Of a DNA stretch of 64,000 nt, positions 63,418 through 64,000 are shown piece after piece; position 1 is the stretch's first letter; each line of letters opens with the position of its first letter. The DNA lies in assembly GCA_022573715.1 (NCBI GenBank), contig JACZTL010000001.1, positions 124,001-188,000 on the forward strand, in the 5' to 3' direction. The notes below the pieces were generated by a model. The model was not told where the DNA came from. It ran no database searches and was given only the letters and a program-made list of their open reading frames with translations. The DNA is from Bacteroidota bacterium (GTDB lineage: Bacteria > Bacteroidota > Ignavibacteria > Ignavibacteriales > Ignavibacteriaceae). A program made the position numbers and the translations under genes.

Positions 63418-64000
63418 TTATGAATAATCCGGTCTTACTTTATATTTTATTGGGTCTTCTTTGTCGGCTTGTTTAAATCCTCTTAGCCTTAAAGCACAGC
63501 TATCACAAACACCACACGCCTCGTCTTCGTTTTGGTAACACGACCAGGTTAGCTCAAGAGGTGTATTTAATTCAAATCCTTTTAATACAATTTCTTTCTT
63601 GGACATATTTATAAGCGGGGTTATTAATTTTATTTTTGTCCCTGGTTTTGTCCCAATATTTACTGCTTTTTCAAACGCATCAAAAAATTCCGGTCTGCAG
63701 TCCGGGTAACCGGAAAAATCCTCATAAACTGCACCCATCAAAACAGCTTCCGCACCGATTACCTCCCCCCAACTTACACAGGCGGAAAGAATATTCCCGT
63801 TACGAAAAGGAATATACGAAGATGGAATTTTATTACTGTTCAATTTGGCTTGTGTTACTTCAATTTTTTCATCTGTTAATGATGAACCGCCTATATTTTT
63901 AAAATGAGGTAAATCAATAACCAGTTTTTCGTCAACATTATAAAAATCTGCAATATCATTAAAAGCTTTCAGTTCTCTTTTCTCAGTTCTTTGCCCGTAG
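63418..64000 (-). CDS. queC: 7-cyano-7-deazaguanine synthase (partial, N-terminus outside window)
   Basis: 194 codons in the window. The frame is open from the right edge: YGQRTEKRELKAF (family YGQRHxxE) appears at the very edge, then GNILSACVSWGEVIGAEAV and CRPEFFDAFEKAVN. The C-terminal zinc site is CGVCDSCALR, preceded by TWSCYQ. The N-terminal ATP-binding domain lies beyond base 64000. ATP-dependent step that makes preQ0; followed by queF. Confidence 0.95.
   Translation of the reverse strand, partial: YGQRTEKRELKAFNDIADFYNVDEKLVIDLPHFKNIGGSSLTDEKIEVTQAKLNSNKIPSSYIPFRNGNILSACVSWGEVIGAEAVLMGAVYEDFSGYPDCRPEFFDAFEKAVNIGTKPGTKIKLITPLINMSKKEIVLKGFELNTPLELTWSCYQNEDEACGVCDSCALRLRGFKQADKEDPIKYKVRPDYS

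Noticed and set aside
1-64000. tRNA, rRNA, CRISPR arrays, phage or integrase genes
   Set aside because: No cloverleaf with GTTCRANYC, no regularly spaced direct repeats and no recombinase or phage structural proteins were noticed. Reading by eye could miss a single tRNA.

Overview
AT-rich chromosomal window that reads as the FCB group of bacteria, most likely Ignavibacteriota/Ignavibacteria or a close Bacteroidota/Chlorobiota relative. The reasons are gene content (GWxTD protein, Omp85, LptE, DUF3108, a standalone methylmalonyl-CoA mutase catalytic chain with its epimerase, an archaeal-type prenyltransferase) and one clear TAnnTTTG promoter element. The lineage is an inference. I saw no rRNA, tRNA, CRISPR array or intact insertion sequence. 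Most genes lie on the minus strand in tightly packed operons.

1-8.7 kb: a cell-wall amidase (cut by the left edge), a small methyltransferase-like membrane protein, a Trm112-like protein, Tag glycosylase, a secreted GH113-like protein and UvrA. Two decay scars lie here: a 35-codon relic of an SMR (SugE-like) transporter beside a perfect hairpin repeat, and head-to-head stumps of a TRAP transporter (dctP and dctQ).

8.7-14.7 kb: YraN, RNase HII and a UbiA-type prenyltransferase, divergent from a ferredoxin and a geranylgeranyl-reductase-like flavoprotein. Together these look like an archaeal-type lipid or isoprenoid module. A YceI - nitroreductase - pirin - MarR operon follows, with a good candidate MarR operator.

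14.7-34.9 kb: envelope and housekeeping genes: Omp85 protein, PfkB kinase, GWxTD protein, RimO, CdsA, CPBP protease, DUF3108, GT9 and GT2 glycosyltransferases, MPG glycosylase, TPR and SPOR proteins, LptE, a sigma-54 activator, an MBL hydrolase, MiaB, a PAP2-like protein, methylmalonyl-CoA epimerase and mutase.

35-55.5 kb is the unusual part. A peptide ABC transporter operon (binding lipoprotein, two permeases) runs without gaps into an 1190-residue Ser/Thr-kinase/ATPase/TPR protein and a sigma-54 activator; two transporter ATPases are divergent. Downstream are four paralogous small lipoproteins and three paralogous cytoplasmic TPR proteins in lipoprotein-then-TPR order, ending with a GAF kinase-like protein and a PAS hybrid histidine kinase. 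Two lipoprotein genes have near-consensus -24/-12 promoters and a third a degenerate one. All three carry an A(G)GTAAnnnTTAC(C)T palindrome about 60 bp upstream of the GG element. I propose a peptide- or envelope-responsive kinase/sigma-54 circuit that controls a family of surface lipoproteins and TPR adaptors.

55.5-64 kb: a 54-residue small protein with its own promoter and terminator, a KamA-family radical SAM enzyme, Ogt, an Nfu-type Fe-S carrier, L-asparaginase, glutamate racemase, a GlnD-like protein, QueF and QueC (cut by the right edge).
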